A stretch of DNA of 64,000 nt from Bacteroidota bacterium (GTDB lineage Bacteria; Bacteroidota; Bacteroidia; 2-12-FULL-35-15): NCBI GenBank assembly GCA_025963775.1, contig JAOQAD010000041.1:1-64000 (forward strand), read 5' to 3'. A program made the position numbers and the translations under genes. Positions 26,803-36,447 of this stretch are shown here, one piece after another; position 1 is the stretch's first letter; every line of letters begins with the position of its first letter. Under the pieces are notes generated by a model. It saw only the letters and a list, made by a program, of their open reading frames with translations. It did no database searches and was not told the origin of the DNA.

Positions 26803-29800
26803 GCAACACTGTAAATGATTTAATATCCAGGCTTCAAACGCTCGGCGTTCATCTGCATACGGTAGATAATGATATTAAGATCAATGCTCCCAAAGGGATA
26901 TTGACCGATGATCTTGTTAACGAGCTGAAAAAGAATAAAAAAGAGCTGCTTGCATTTTTGTTAAAATCCTCCGGAAGCCAGCTGTTTGAGCCAATTCAGG
27001 TAGCGGAAGAATCTTTGTATTACAATTTATCCCATGCTCAGCGCAGGCTGTGGATCCTTAGCCAGTTTGAGCAGGCCTCCGTAGCCTATAATATGCCTTG
27101 GATCCATACGCTTAATGGCGTCCTAAACATGGATGCGTTTAAAAAGGCGCTTCAATCACTTATTGAAAGACATGAGATTTTACGTACCGTATTTATTATT
27201 GAAGATGGTGAGCCAAAGCAAAAAATTATTCCGCTGCAGCAAATGCCCGCTTATTTTATAGTCGTTGATCTTCGGAACGATCCCAATAGCGAAGCCAAAG
27301 CGCAAGGCATTATTTTAGAAGCATCCTCTGCACTGTTCGATCTGGAGGCGGGCCCTTTGCTTAATGCATTGATGGTCCAGGCAGAAAACAATAAAAATAT
27401 TTTTTTATTTAATATCCATCATATTATTTGCGATGGCTGGTCGCTGCACATCATCATCAATGAAATGCTTGAACTGTACAGCGCATACTGCAACGGTATG
27501 AAAAATCCGCTTGCTCCTTTAAAAATACAGTACAAGGATTATACTCAATGGCAGCACAAGCGCTTGTTGCAGGAAGCTGCCGGAAATTCAGAAAATTATT
27601 GGAAAAGCCAGTTCCAAAAGCCATTGCCCTTACTTGAATTTCCATCCGACAGGCCGCGGCCATCCATGCAATCATTCAGAGGAGGCATTGTTTCTTTTAC
27701 ACTCGGAAAAGATCTTTCAGCACAATTAAACAGCTTTACACAAAAACATCAATCCACACTTTTTATGAGCCTGCTGTCGGCTGTAACCGCTTTACTATAT
27801 AGGTATACGGGGCAAACCGACCAGGTGATCGGAACGCCTGTTGCCGGGCGTGAACATCCCGACCTGGAAAACCAGGTTGGATTTTATATCAATACAATCG
27901 CATTGCGCTGCCGGTTTTCACCTTCCGATTCTTTCAGCACATTGCTGGAAAAAGTTAAAGAGCTTACCCTGAACGGATTTGCACACCAGGCCTATCCGCT
28001 CGACAAGCTAATTGATGAGCTTGACCTGGAAAGAGATACCAGCCGCTCAGCATTATTTGATGTGCTGATTGTTCTACAAAACAATGAAACAAAAATAAGC
28101 CAGGGCCAGGCTATTGAAAACGTTCAAATGAGCGGATATGATACCGGGCACATGATCAGTAAATTTGATTTGTCTTTTGGTTTTACAGAAGCAGGTGAAG
28201 CAATTTACGGAAATATTGAGTATGCTTCTGATCTTTTCGACAGGAGAAAGATAGAGCAGCTGGCGGAACATTTTCAGCTCCTGGTTGCATCGGCTATGGC
28301 CGCACCGCATCAGGAGCTCAGTAAGCTGGATTTTTTATCAGCAAATGAAAAAGAAAAATTAGTATATACTTTCAATCCGAAACCGGAAATACTGGATCCT
28401 GCTATTTCTGTTGTTGATCTGTTTGAACAGCGCGTACTTGCTGACCCTTTTAAAACAGCGCTTATGTTTCGGGATCTTACATTGAGCTATGCGGAGCTGA
28501 ACGAAAAAGTAAATGCACTTGCACACTGCCTCTCTGTTACTTACAACGTAAAACATGGCGACCACTGTGTTGTAATGCTTTCGCGTTCCGAACAAAGCGT
28601 GATAAGCATGATGGCCGTTTTAAAAGCGGGCGCAGTGTATGTTCCACTGGATGCAGAGCTTCCGGTAAGCAGGCTTGAATTTATTTTGAAGGATATAAAC
28701 CCCGTTGTTGTGATTTCTGAAGACCTGTATGCAGATAAACCATCGGTAAAAGAGTACATTTTATTTTCACTCGATCAGTTTGACAGCAGCAGCTTCCCGG
28801 TAACTAACCCACAAAAAAATATTAACCTTGCTGAAGATATATCCTATATCATTTATACCTCCGGTTCAACCGGTGTGCCGAAAGGAATCCTGCAAACACA
28901 TTTAACCTTGTATAACCTCATCATGTGGGATATAAGGCATTCGGGAATTGAAGGAACACTAAACCATTTGCAGTATTCTTCCTATAGCTTTGATTCATCG
29001 CTTCATGATGCGCTCTTTATATTAAGCTGCGGTGGCAAGCTGTTTATCGTCCCGCAGGAAACCCGGCTCGATTTTAATGAGCTTGCCGCATACATTGTCC
29101 GTGAAAAAATTCAAACCGTTTCACTGCCTTTTTCTGCATTAAGCAATTTGTTTAATTTACTCCCGCTGGCCGATTTTAACGGACATGCTATTCAGCATAT
29201 CATTTCAACCGGTGAGCAATTGGTAATTGGCGGCGGGCTGGCCGATTTTATGGCAGCATATCCGGCAGTAAAATTACATAACTATTATGGCCCGTCCGAA
29301 ACACACGTGGTTACAGCCTGTACCATCAATGAAGAAGAGCTTCGGCTGAAAAAACGCCCGACTATCGGAAAGCCTGTATCCAACAGCAGCATTTATATTT
29401 TGGATGAACAGCTGAATATGCTGCCGGTTGGGTTGCCGGGCGAGCTTTATATTGGCGGCGACAACCTGGCAAAAGGTTATTTGAACCGTCCTGATCTGAC
29501 AGATGAAAAATTTATTACACAGGAGCTGTTCGATGGAACCCGCACCAGGTTGTATAAATCCGGCGACATTGGTTTTTGGGATAACAATAAAAATATTGTG
29601 TACCTCGGCCGTAAGGATAACCAGGTAAAATTGCGGGGATACAGGATAGAGCTATCAGAGATAGAATCCGTACTGTTAAACCATGCCACCGTTAAAGAAG
29701 CCGTTGTACTGTATAAAGAGCAGGCCTCTTCCAATGATAATTTTTTAGTAGCCTACATTGTTGTACGCAATCCTGTTTCAGCCGAAGAGTTAAGATCCTA

Positions 29801-32800
29801 TGTAGCGTCCCTTTTACCCGAATACATGGTTCCATTGTTTTTTATTGAAATGGAAAGATTTCCGTTGACCAGTAATGGGAAAATTGATAAAAAAGCCTTG
29901 CCGGAATCGTTTCATAAAATGGAAAAAGGGCAGGATTATATTGCTCCCCGCAATAAAACAGAGCGGAAGCTGCAGGCCATTTGGGAATCTATCCTGAATA
30001 CAGGTATAGTAGGAATGAAAGATGACTTTTTTCGCCTGGGCGGGCACAGTCTCAAAGCAACACGCCTGATCTCTGCTATTTATCGTGATTTTAAAATGAA
30101 GATCCCTCTTCATATTATTTTTACTAATCCTACAGTGGAAGCGCTTGCAAAAGAAATAAAGAACAGGGCCATTGTTTCTTATCAGTCGATCGCCACCGTG
30201 TCCGGTAACGGTTTTTATCCGCTCTCTTCGTCACAGCGCAGGTTATGGATTCTCAACCAGGTAGAGGAGCTTGCTTCGGCATATAATCTGCCGGGGATGT
30301 ATGTTTTTGAAGGCGCATTTAATAAAACAGCATTGGAACAGGCACTAAAAAACCTGGTGGAACGGCATGAAATACTCCGGACTATATTTAAAAAAACGGA
30401 GCCAGGAGAACCCGCACAATATATATTGCACACAGATGCATTTCATTTTAACCTGTTAGAAAAAGATTTCAGGAATGATATTGAAAAAGAAGAAAATGCA
30501 AAAGCATATATAAATAAAGAAGTCAAAACCCCCTTTGATATGGAAGCCGGCCCGCTGTTTAGGACCAGCTTATTGCAGCTCGAAGATCATAAATGGATCT
30601 TTGTTTATACCATGCATCACATTATCAGCGATGGTTGGTCGATGAGTGTTTTAATAAATGAGCTGCTTCTTTTATACAACACATTTGCAGCAGGAGAAAA
30701 AAATCCGCTGCAACCGCTGAAGATCCAATACAAAGATTATGCAGCGTGGCAGCAGGAGCAATTAGCAGGAGCCGGCCTTGCACAATACAGGCATTATTGG
30801 ATAAATCAGCTTGGCGGTACTTTGCCTGTGTTGGATCTTCCTCTTGATAAGGTTCGCCCGCTTATAAAAACATATAATGGAAAAGTCATTAATAAAAGGA
30901 TTAATAAAAAATTAACAAGCGGGATAAATGCCTTGGTACAAGAGCAGGGCGCAACCTTGTTTATGGGATTGTTAAGCGCTGTCAACATTTTATTGTACAG
31001 GTACACAAATCAGCAGGATATTGTGATAGGAAGCCCGGTGGCCGGAAGAGAACATATTGAGCTGGAAGATCAGATCGGTTTTTATGTAAACACACTTGCA
31101 CTGAGAAGCAGGTTTAACGGATCAGACAATTATTTGAAAGTGCTGGAAAAAGTAAAAAAAATAACGATAGAAGCGCATGAACATCAATCGTATCCTTTTG
31201 ATGACCTGGTGGAAGCTCTTGATTTAAAAACGGATATAAGCAGAAGCCACCTGTTTGATGTCATGTTGATCCTGCAGAATGCAGACATGTACAACCGGGA
31301 CAACAATGAGCAGCGATTGGAAAATGTAAATGTAAACAATTATGAGGGTGTGGAAAATGAGCTCAGCCTGTTTGATCTGACCTTCACGTTTTCTGAAGCA
31401 AGGGAAGAAATTCATTTATCAATAGAATACAACACCGACCTTTTTTACGAAGAAACAATAATACGGCTAAGCGATCATCTGGAACAATTGCTGCATGCTA
31501 TATCTAATCAGCCGCAGGAACCTGTGAACATGCTGGATTATCTGGGTGCAGCTGAAAGAAACAAGCTGCTGTCCGGAGCCATTAACGACGGTATTAGAAA
31601 AGAAACAGTTATTCATTTGTTTGAAAAACAAGTGGCGAAAACACCCTGCGCTATTGCCCTTATAGCTGATGAAAAACAATTCACATATAAAGAGCTGAAT
31701 GAACAGTCGAATCAGTTGGCCGCCTATCTTATAGAAAAATGTAAGATCAGAAACAATGATTTAATTGCAATAAAACAAGAGCGCTCAGCAGATACGATCA
31801 TTTCATTATTAGCAATATTAAAAAGTGGCGCCGCCTATGTTCCTGTGGATATGGAATATCCGGCAGACCGCATTGATTTTATGATGAAGGATAGTAATTG
31901 TAAAACAGTTTTGGATGATGAGATGTTGACTAAGTTTAGAAAAACAAGAAGAAATTACAGTAGTGAAAATCTGAAAGTCCCTATGCTGCCTTCGGACCTC
32001 GCGTATGTTATTTATACTTCGGGCAGTACCGGAAAACCTAAAGGCGTAATGATCGGACATAGTTCCCTTGTCGACTATTCCCTTTCATTTATAGCTGCAT
32101 TTGAGGTAACCGCACAGGATAAAATAATACACCAATCCTCCATTTCCTTTGATACTCATGTGGAGGAAATATACCCGGTATTGATGAAGGGCGGTATCTT
32201 ACTGATGGGAAGTGAGGGCGGACGGAATGTGTATGAGCTTGAAAAATTAATAAATAAGTTTAAGCCTACTGTTTTAAGTGTAACTCCCTTAATACTGAAT
32301 GAATTAAATCAAATGAATGTAAACCTGGATTCCCTCAGAATATTAATAAGCGGCGGAGATAAATTTGATATTGCTTATATATCCCGGTATGCAGGAAAAT
32401 TTCCGATATACGATACTTACGGGCCAACAGAAGCAACGGTATGCAGCACCTGGTATAAAATTGATGATACATATATTCCCGGTGTAATTGGTAAGCCTTT
32501 TAACAGTCGTGGCATTTATATTCTCGATGAAAGGAAAAAGCCGGTTCCGACCGGAGTAACCGGCGAGCTATATATAACCGGTGTCGGTTTGTCAAAAGGG
32601 TATTTAAACAACCCGGAATTAACTGCAGAAAAATTTATTTTGGATCCTTTTAATAGAGGAAATATAATGTATAGTACAGGCGACCTCGGAAAATGGTTAC
32701 CAGATGGAAATATCGTATTTACAGGCAGGATGGACGATCAGGTTAAAATTCGCGGGTACCGGATCGAATTAGACGAAATTACTGCAGTAATTCAAAGTCA

Positions 32801-34019
32801 TCCGGAAATAAGCGCTTCTGTGGTATTGGTAAAAGAAGTAAGCAATACTGATAAGATTCTGGTCGCATACCTTGTAGGGAAATCTGAATTGTCGCGGGCA
32901 GATTTATGTTCCTACCTGGGACGCCATCTCCCAAAACACATGATCCCCGTTCATTTTGTTCAACTATCCGCGTTACCGTTGAATGCAAATGGAAAGCTCG
33001 ATAAGCAAAGCCTGCCCGATCCTATCGATTCGATTTCCGGAATTGATTATGTTGCCCCGCGCAGTGCACAGGAATTGAACCTTACCGAAATATGGGCAGA
33101 GGTGTTGGGACTTCCTGCAGCTCAGATCGGACTCAATGACGATTTTTTTAACCTGGGCGGACAAAGCATTAAAGCAATCCGGCTTCTATCGAAGCTTTAT
33201 AAAGAATTTGGTATTAAAATAGAATTGAAATTTGTGTTTAGTTATCCAACCATCGGCGAACAGTCGAATATGATCAGTAACGCATTAGCAGCTTCTGGCT
33301 CAGAAATATTTGGTAGCAAGCTAATCCGCCTCAATAAAGTGCAGCCGGGCAACTTTAATTTGTTCCTTATCCCTCCAATTATAGGCTCATCCACTATTTA
33401 TAGAGAGCTTTCTGATAAGCTGGCGCCTGTGGCAAATTGCTATGGCTTGCAATATCCCGGGTTTGATAATGGCGGTATTCTTCAAAGCAGCATAGAGGAG
33501 ATGGCAGCCGGCTTTATTCGGCAGATTAGCGAAATTCAAGATGCAGGAGATGTTTATATCCTCGGTTATTCCATGGGTGCGCGTATTGCGTATGAAATGG
33601 CCAAACAGCTGCAGGAGAATAAAATTTCCTGCAGGCTGGTTTTAATGGACGGAAATACAAGCAGCATACAAACAGAATATACCGAGAAGGAAATAGAATA
33701 CATTCTCGTTACAGAGCTGAATGAATGGTACAAAGAGCTTTTGCCTGAAGAGCGGAACCGCATGAAAACGTTTTTAAGACATAACCTCAGCCTGTTTAAT
33801 AAATATCGTGTATCCGGAAAGATAGACGGAAGCATCCAGGCTTTTGAAGCTTCAAAAAACACATCTGCTACCGGTATGGAATGCTGGAATGCGTATACAA
33901 ATGGTACTTTGCATATTGAAATGATCGGGGCTGACCATTACGGCATTATGGCGGGGCATAACCTGGATAAGATATCTTCGGTTATTTCCTCTTTTATAAA
34001 AAAGGACAAAATAGAATAA
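26799..34019 (+). CDS. Terminal NRPS: docking-C-A-PCP-C-A(Lys)-PCP-TE
   Basis: 2406 residues, start overlapping the previous stop by 4 nt. Residues 1-55 match a TubC-type N-terminal docking domain (LQTLGVHL ... APKGILTDDL ... ELLAFL). Then C (HHIICDG near 205), A with hand-read code DSHSITYVVK (GPSETHVVT context, substrate unclear), PCP Ser1084 and C (HHIISDG near 1273). The last A has code DTESIGTVCK, close to the bacitracin Lys code DAESIGSVCK, followed by PCP Ser2123 (NLGGQSIKA). The C-terminal alpha/beta-hydrolase thioesterase (about 2165-2400) has GYSMG with Ser2258, a following Asp (LMDGN) and a late His (ADHYGIM). It should add two residues and release the chain by hydrolysis or cyclisation; a Lys side chain could serve as a nucleophile. 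No E domain is present. Confidence 0.97.
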   Translation: MSNTVNDLISRLQTLGVHLHTVDNDIKINAPKGILTDDLVNELKKNKKELLAFLLKSSGSQLFEPIQVAEESLYYNLSHAQRRLWILSQFEQASVAYNMPWIHTLNGVLNMDAFKKALQSLIERHEILRTVFIIEDGEPKQKIIPLQQMPAYFIVVDLRNDPNSEAKAQGIILEASSALFDLEAGPLLNALMVQAENNKNIFLFNIHHIICDGWSLHIIINEMLELYSAYCNGMKNPLAPLKIQYKDYTQWQHKRLLQEAAGNSENYWKSQFQKPLPLLEFPSDRPRPSMQSFRGGIVSFTLGKDLSAQLNSFTQKHQSTLFMSLLSAVTALLYRYTGQTDQVIGTPVAGREHPDLENQVGFYINTIALRCRFSPSDSFSTLLEKVKELTLNGFAHQAYPLDKLIDELDLERDTSRSALFDVLIVLQNNETKISQGQAIENVQMSGYDTGHMISKFDLSFGFTEAGEAIYGNIEYASDLFDRRKIEQLAEHFQLLVASAMAAPHQELSKLDFLSANEKEKLVYTFNPKPEILDPAISVVDLFEQRVLADPFKTALMFRDLTLSYAELNEKVNALAHCLSVTYNVKHGDHCVVMLSRSEQSVISMMAVLKAGAVYVPLDAELPVSRLEFILKDINPVVVISEDLYADKPSVKEYILFSLDQFDSSSFPVTNPQKNINLAEDISYIIYTSGSTGVPKGILQTHLTLYNLIMWDIRHSGIEGTLNHLQYSSYSFDSSLHDALFILSCGGKLFIVPQETRLDFNELAAYIVREKIQTVSLPFSALSNLFNLLPLADFNGHAIQHIISTGEQLVIGGGLADFMAAYPAVKLHNYYGPSETHVVTACTINEEELRLKKRPTIGKPVSNSSIYILDEQLNMLPVGLPGELYIGGDNLAKGYLNRPDLTDEKFITQELFDGTRTRLYKSGDIGFWDNNKNIVYLGRKDNQVKLRGYRIELSEIESVLLNHATVKEAVVLYKEQASSNDNFLVAYIVVRNPVSAEELRSYVASLLPEYMVPLFFIEMERFPLTSNGKIDKKALPESFHKMEKGQDYIAPRNKTERKLQAIWESILNTGIVGMKDDFFRLGGHSLKATRLISAIYRDFKMKIPLHIIFTNPTVEALAKEIKNRAIVSYQSIATVSGNGFYPLSSSQRRLWILNQVEELASAYNLPGMYVFEGAFNKTALEQALKNLVERHEILRTIFKKTEPGEPAQYILHTDAFHFNLLEKDFRNDIEKEENAKAYINKEVKTPFDMEAGPLFRTSLLQLEDHKWIFVYTMHHIISDGWSMSVLINELLLLYNTFAAGEKNPLQPLKIQYKDYAAWQQEQLAGAGLAQYRHYWINQLGGTLPVLDLPLDKVRPLIKTYNGKVINKRINKKLTSGINALVQEQGATLFMGLLSAVNILLYRYTNQQDIVIGSPVAGREHIELEDQIGFYVNTLALRSRFNGSDNYLKVLEKVKKITIEAHEHQSYPFDDLVEALDLKTDISRSHLFDVMLILQNADMYNRDNNEQRLENVNVNNYEGVENELSLFDLTFTFSEAREEIHLSIEYNTDLFYEETIIRLSDHLEQLLHAISNQPQEPVNMLDYLGAAERNKLLSGAINDGIRKETVIHLFEKQVAKTPCAIALIADEKQFTYKELNEQSNQLAAYLIEKCKIRNNDLIAIKQERSADTIISLLAILKSGAAYVPVDMEYPADRIDFMMKDSNCKTVLDDEMLTKFRKTRRNYSSENLKVPMLPSDLAYVIYTSGSTGKPKGVMIGHSSLVDYSLSFIAAFEVTAQDKIIHQSSISFDTHVEEIYPVLMKGGILLMGSEGGRNVYELEKLINKFKPTVLSVTPLILNELNQMNVNLDSLRILISGGDKFDIAYISRYAGKFPIYDTYGPTEATVCSTWYKIDDTYIPGVIGKPFNSRGIYILDERKKPVPTGVTGELYITGVGLSKGYLNNPELTAEKFILDPFNRGNIMYSTGDLGKWLPDGNIVFTGRMDDQVKIRGYRIELDEITAVIQSHPEISASVVLVKEVSNTDKILVAYLVGKSELSRADLCSYLGRHLPKHMIPVHFVQLSALPLNANGKLDKQSLPDPIDSISGIDYVAPRSAQELNLTEIWAEVLGLPAAQIGLNDDFFNLGGQSIKAIRLLSKLYKEFGIKIELKFVFSYPTIGEQSNMISNALAASGSEIFGSKLIRLNKVQPGNFNLFLIPPIIGSSTIYRELSDKLAPVANCYGLQYPGFDNGGILQSSIEEMAAGFIRQISEIQDAGDVYILGYSMGARIAYEMAKQLQENKISCRLVLMDGNTSSIQTEYTEKEIEYILVTELNEWYKELLPEERNRMKTFLRHNLSLFNKYRVSGKIDGSIQAFEASKNTSATGMECWNAYTNGTLHIEMIGADHYGIMAGHNLDKISSVISSFIKKDKIE

Positions 34020-34095
34020 GGTACTGAAATTCCAACTAGTAATAACGCCTGGGTACAGGTTGTAAGAAATACATCTTTAAGCAGTAGCAGAATAT

Positions 34096-35724
34096 ATGAA
34101 CATAATAAAACTATTAAATAGCCGGTCAAAATATTTTTTGATCTTAATTACCGTACTTGGATTAATCAGCAGCTTATGGAACCTGGGCTTGCTTTATCTA
34201 ATTAACAATGCCATCATTCAAAAAAACATCATTTTGTTTCCGGGACACGACTGGGTGGTTTTTGTAGTCATGCTTGTGGCTTCTTTTGTGGTAATGCGTT
34301 ACTTTCAGAGTTACACCATGAAGCTCACCAACGAAGTTATTTACGAGTACAGTATTGCAATTGTTGAAAAGGTGAGATTTGCGAGTTTTGCAGATGTCGA
34401 AAAAATGGGAAAAGAAAAAGTATATACAGCAGTAAAATATGCAAGAGATGTAGGAGTGTTTCCGCAGATGTTCGTGCAGATTTTTAATTCTGCGATCGTT
34501 GTGCTTTGCTGCCTCGTTTATATGTTCATCATCTCTCCGGTGGCAGCGCTGATAAGCGTTTGCCTCATAGGAATACTTTTTATTTTCTTTTTCAGAAGGA
34601 ATAAGCAGATCGAAAAAGATTTTTTTAAGCTCCGGATGCTGGAAGAAGCATATTTCAGTAACCTGGAAGACCTCATGGTTGGCTATAAGGAAATAAAAAT
34701 GAGTATCCGGAGAAGCAATAATATTTATGAGAAATTCCTTTTGAAAAACCGAAAAGAAGCAAAAGACCTGAATACACAAACAGCCGTTAAATACATTCAC
34801 AACGATCTGATCGCCTATTACAGCTGGTTTGTAGGTATCGGCATCATTCTGTACATACTTCCCGGGCTCATCGGTATGCGCCAGGATCAGATCACCTCAT
34901 TTGTGATATCTACCCTATATATTATCAGCCCGGTTGCCGCTCTTACCGCTTCCATTTCTAAGTTCACACAGCTTAAAACAGCATTCGATTGCCTCGTGGA
35001 TTTTGATAAGGATCTGAACTGGGAAGAGGCGCATAAAGTTGAAGTAGATCACAATTATAATAGCAGCGCTTTCGATACTTTAAAGCTGGAAGAAGTAACC
35101 TATGAATATTTACTGGATACAACCAGGCAAAAAACATTTGAGTTCGGACCTATTAACCTGGAAATAAAAAACAATGAAATAGTGTTTATTGCCGGAAGCA
35201 ATGGTAGCGGAAAAAGCACGTTCATTAACCTCTTAGCCGGGCTGTATACCCCTAAATCCGGGAATATATATATGAATGGAAATCCTGTTACCAAAGAAAA
35301 TTATCCGTATTTTAGAAACCAGTTTGCAGCCATTTTCGCAGGCGGCTACATCTTTACCGATAATTATAATGATTTTGTTCTCGAAGATAATAAGGAGCTT
35401 GTAGATAGGTTTATAGATAAAATGAAGCTTACTGACAAGATCAGCATCATCAGTGAAAAAGGAGTAATAGACAGGAAATTATCGAAAGGACAGCAAAAAA
35501 GAGTAGCCATGATTTATGCGCTGATGGAAAATAAGCAGGTATTTATTTTTGATGAATGGGCCGCTGAGCAGGATCCTTCGTTCAGGATCTTTTTTTACAG
35601 GGAATTATTACCGGAGCTGAAACGCGAAGGAAAAACAGTAATTGCAGTTACACATGATGATGAGTTTTATTCATGTGCCGACAGAGTTGTTAAGTTCGAT
35701 TACGGTAAGATTAAATACAATTAA
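34096..35724 (+). CDS. Cyclic-peptide export ABC transporter (SyrD/PvdE type)
   Basis: 542-residue half-transporter with an N-terminal membrane domain of about six hydrophobic segments (first near residues 12-32) and a C-terminal ATPase. Walker A is GSNGSGKST near residue 367, the signature is LSKGQQKRVAM near 461 and Walker B is VFIFDEWAAEQDP. The DEWAAxQDP form and the length of about 540 are characteristic of the cyclic peptide/siderophore exporter family that includes SyrD and PvdE. It starts 76 nt after the terminal NRPS and ends 3 nt before the type II thioesterase, so it is part of the cluster. Its likely job is to move the finished or precursor peptide across the inner membrane. The substrate is inferred from context only. 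Confidence 0.94.
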   Translation: MNIIKLLNSRSKYFLILITVLGLISSLWNLGLLYLINNAIIQKNIILFPGHDWVVFVVMLVASFVVMRYFQSYTMKLTNEVIYEYSIAIVEKVRFASFADVEKMGKEKVYTAVKYARDVGVFPQMFVQIFNSAIVVLCCLVYMFIISPVAALISVCLIGILFIFFFRRNKQIEKDFFKLRMLEEAYFSNLEDLMVGYKEIKMSIRRSNNIYEKFLLKNRKEAKDLNTQTAVKYIHNDLIAYYSWFVGIGIILYILPGLIGMRQDQITSFVISTLYIISPVAALTASISKFTQLKTAFDCLVDFDKDLNWEEAHKVEVDHNYNSSAFDTLKLEEVTYEYLLDTTRQKTFEFGPINLEIKNNEIVFIAGSNGSGKSTFINLLAGLYTPKSGNIYMNGNPVTKENYPYFRNQFAAIFAGGYIFTDNYNDFVLEDNKELVDRFIDKMKLTDKISIISEKGVIDRKLSKGQQKRVAMIYALMENKQVFIFDEWAAEQDPSFRIFFYRELLPELKREGKTVIAVTHDDEFYSCADRVVKFDYGKIKYN

Positions 35725-35727
35725 CCA

Positions 35728-36447
35728 ATGAAACAGATAAATCTTTTTTGTCTTCCCTTTGCAGGAGCCAGTAAGTATTCCTATGCAGGATTTGCAAAGC
35801 AATTCTCACCCATTGTAAACGTTATACCGGTTGACCTGCCAGGACGCGGGACACGTTTTAAGGAAGACTTGTTGGTTGATGCCATTCAGATGACCAATGA
35901 CATATACAGCCAGATAAAAAATCAGCTCGATAAGCCTTATGCGATATACGGGCACAGTATGGGTACTTTGCTGGGATATTTGCTCACCCGAAAAATTATT
36001 GAGAATTCCGATCCGCAGCCATTGCATCTTTTTTTTACCGGCTCGGGCGGACCGTCCATACTTCGCTGCAAGCCTGGAGAAAGAATGCGATACCTTCTTC
36101 CTAAAAACGATTTTATCGCTAAAATAAAAGAATACGGAGGTAGTCCGGATGAGATTCTCGAAGATGATTCGCTCATGGATTTTTTTGAGCCTATTTTACG
36201 TGCTGATTTTCAATCAATAGAAACATATATCCATAAAGAATCAGCTCCTTTTGATATTCCTGTATTTGTCGGGGTCGGAAGCGAGGAAAAAATCACCGGA
36301 GAAGAAGTAATGACATGGCAGAAAGAAACAACGCAGCAATTGGAAATGAAAGTCTTTCCGGGGAAGCACTTTTTTATTTTTGATCATGAAAAAGAAATCG
36401 CAAAGTTAATAGAAGAAAAAATAACTGAAATTAAAATATATGGATAA
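35728..36447 (+). CDS. Type II thioesterase (editing)
   Basis: 239 residues, alpha/beta hydrolase of the GrsT/SrfTEII class. The N-terminal LFCLPFAGAS oxyanion-hole motif, GHSMG nucleophile (Ser77) and late GKHFF histidine (His214) are visible. Such enzymes remove stalled or misprimed acyl groups from carrier proteins of an assembly line. It follows the exporter by 3 nt and its last 8 nt overlap the start of the CmlA-like hydroxylase, so the three are translationally linked. It is separate from the TE domain fused to the last NRPS and so serves proofreading rather than product release. Confidence 0.94.
   Translation: MKQINLFCLPFAGASKYSYAGFAKQFSPIVNVIPVDLPGRGTRFKEDLLVDAIQMTNDIYSQIKNQLDKPYAIYGHSMGTLLGYLLTRKIIENSDPQPLHLFFTGSGGPSILRCKPGERMRYLLPKNDFIAKIKEYGGSPDEILEDDSLMDFFEPILRADFQSIETYIHKESAPFDIPVFVGVGSEEKITGEEVMTWQKETTQQLEMKVFPGKHFFIFDHEKEIAKLIEEKITEIKIYG

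Noticed and set aside
34198-34800. 200-residue minus-strand ORF
   Set aside because: Antisense to the membrane domain of the ABC exporter; Cys/His/Phe-rich composition typical of a shadow frame.
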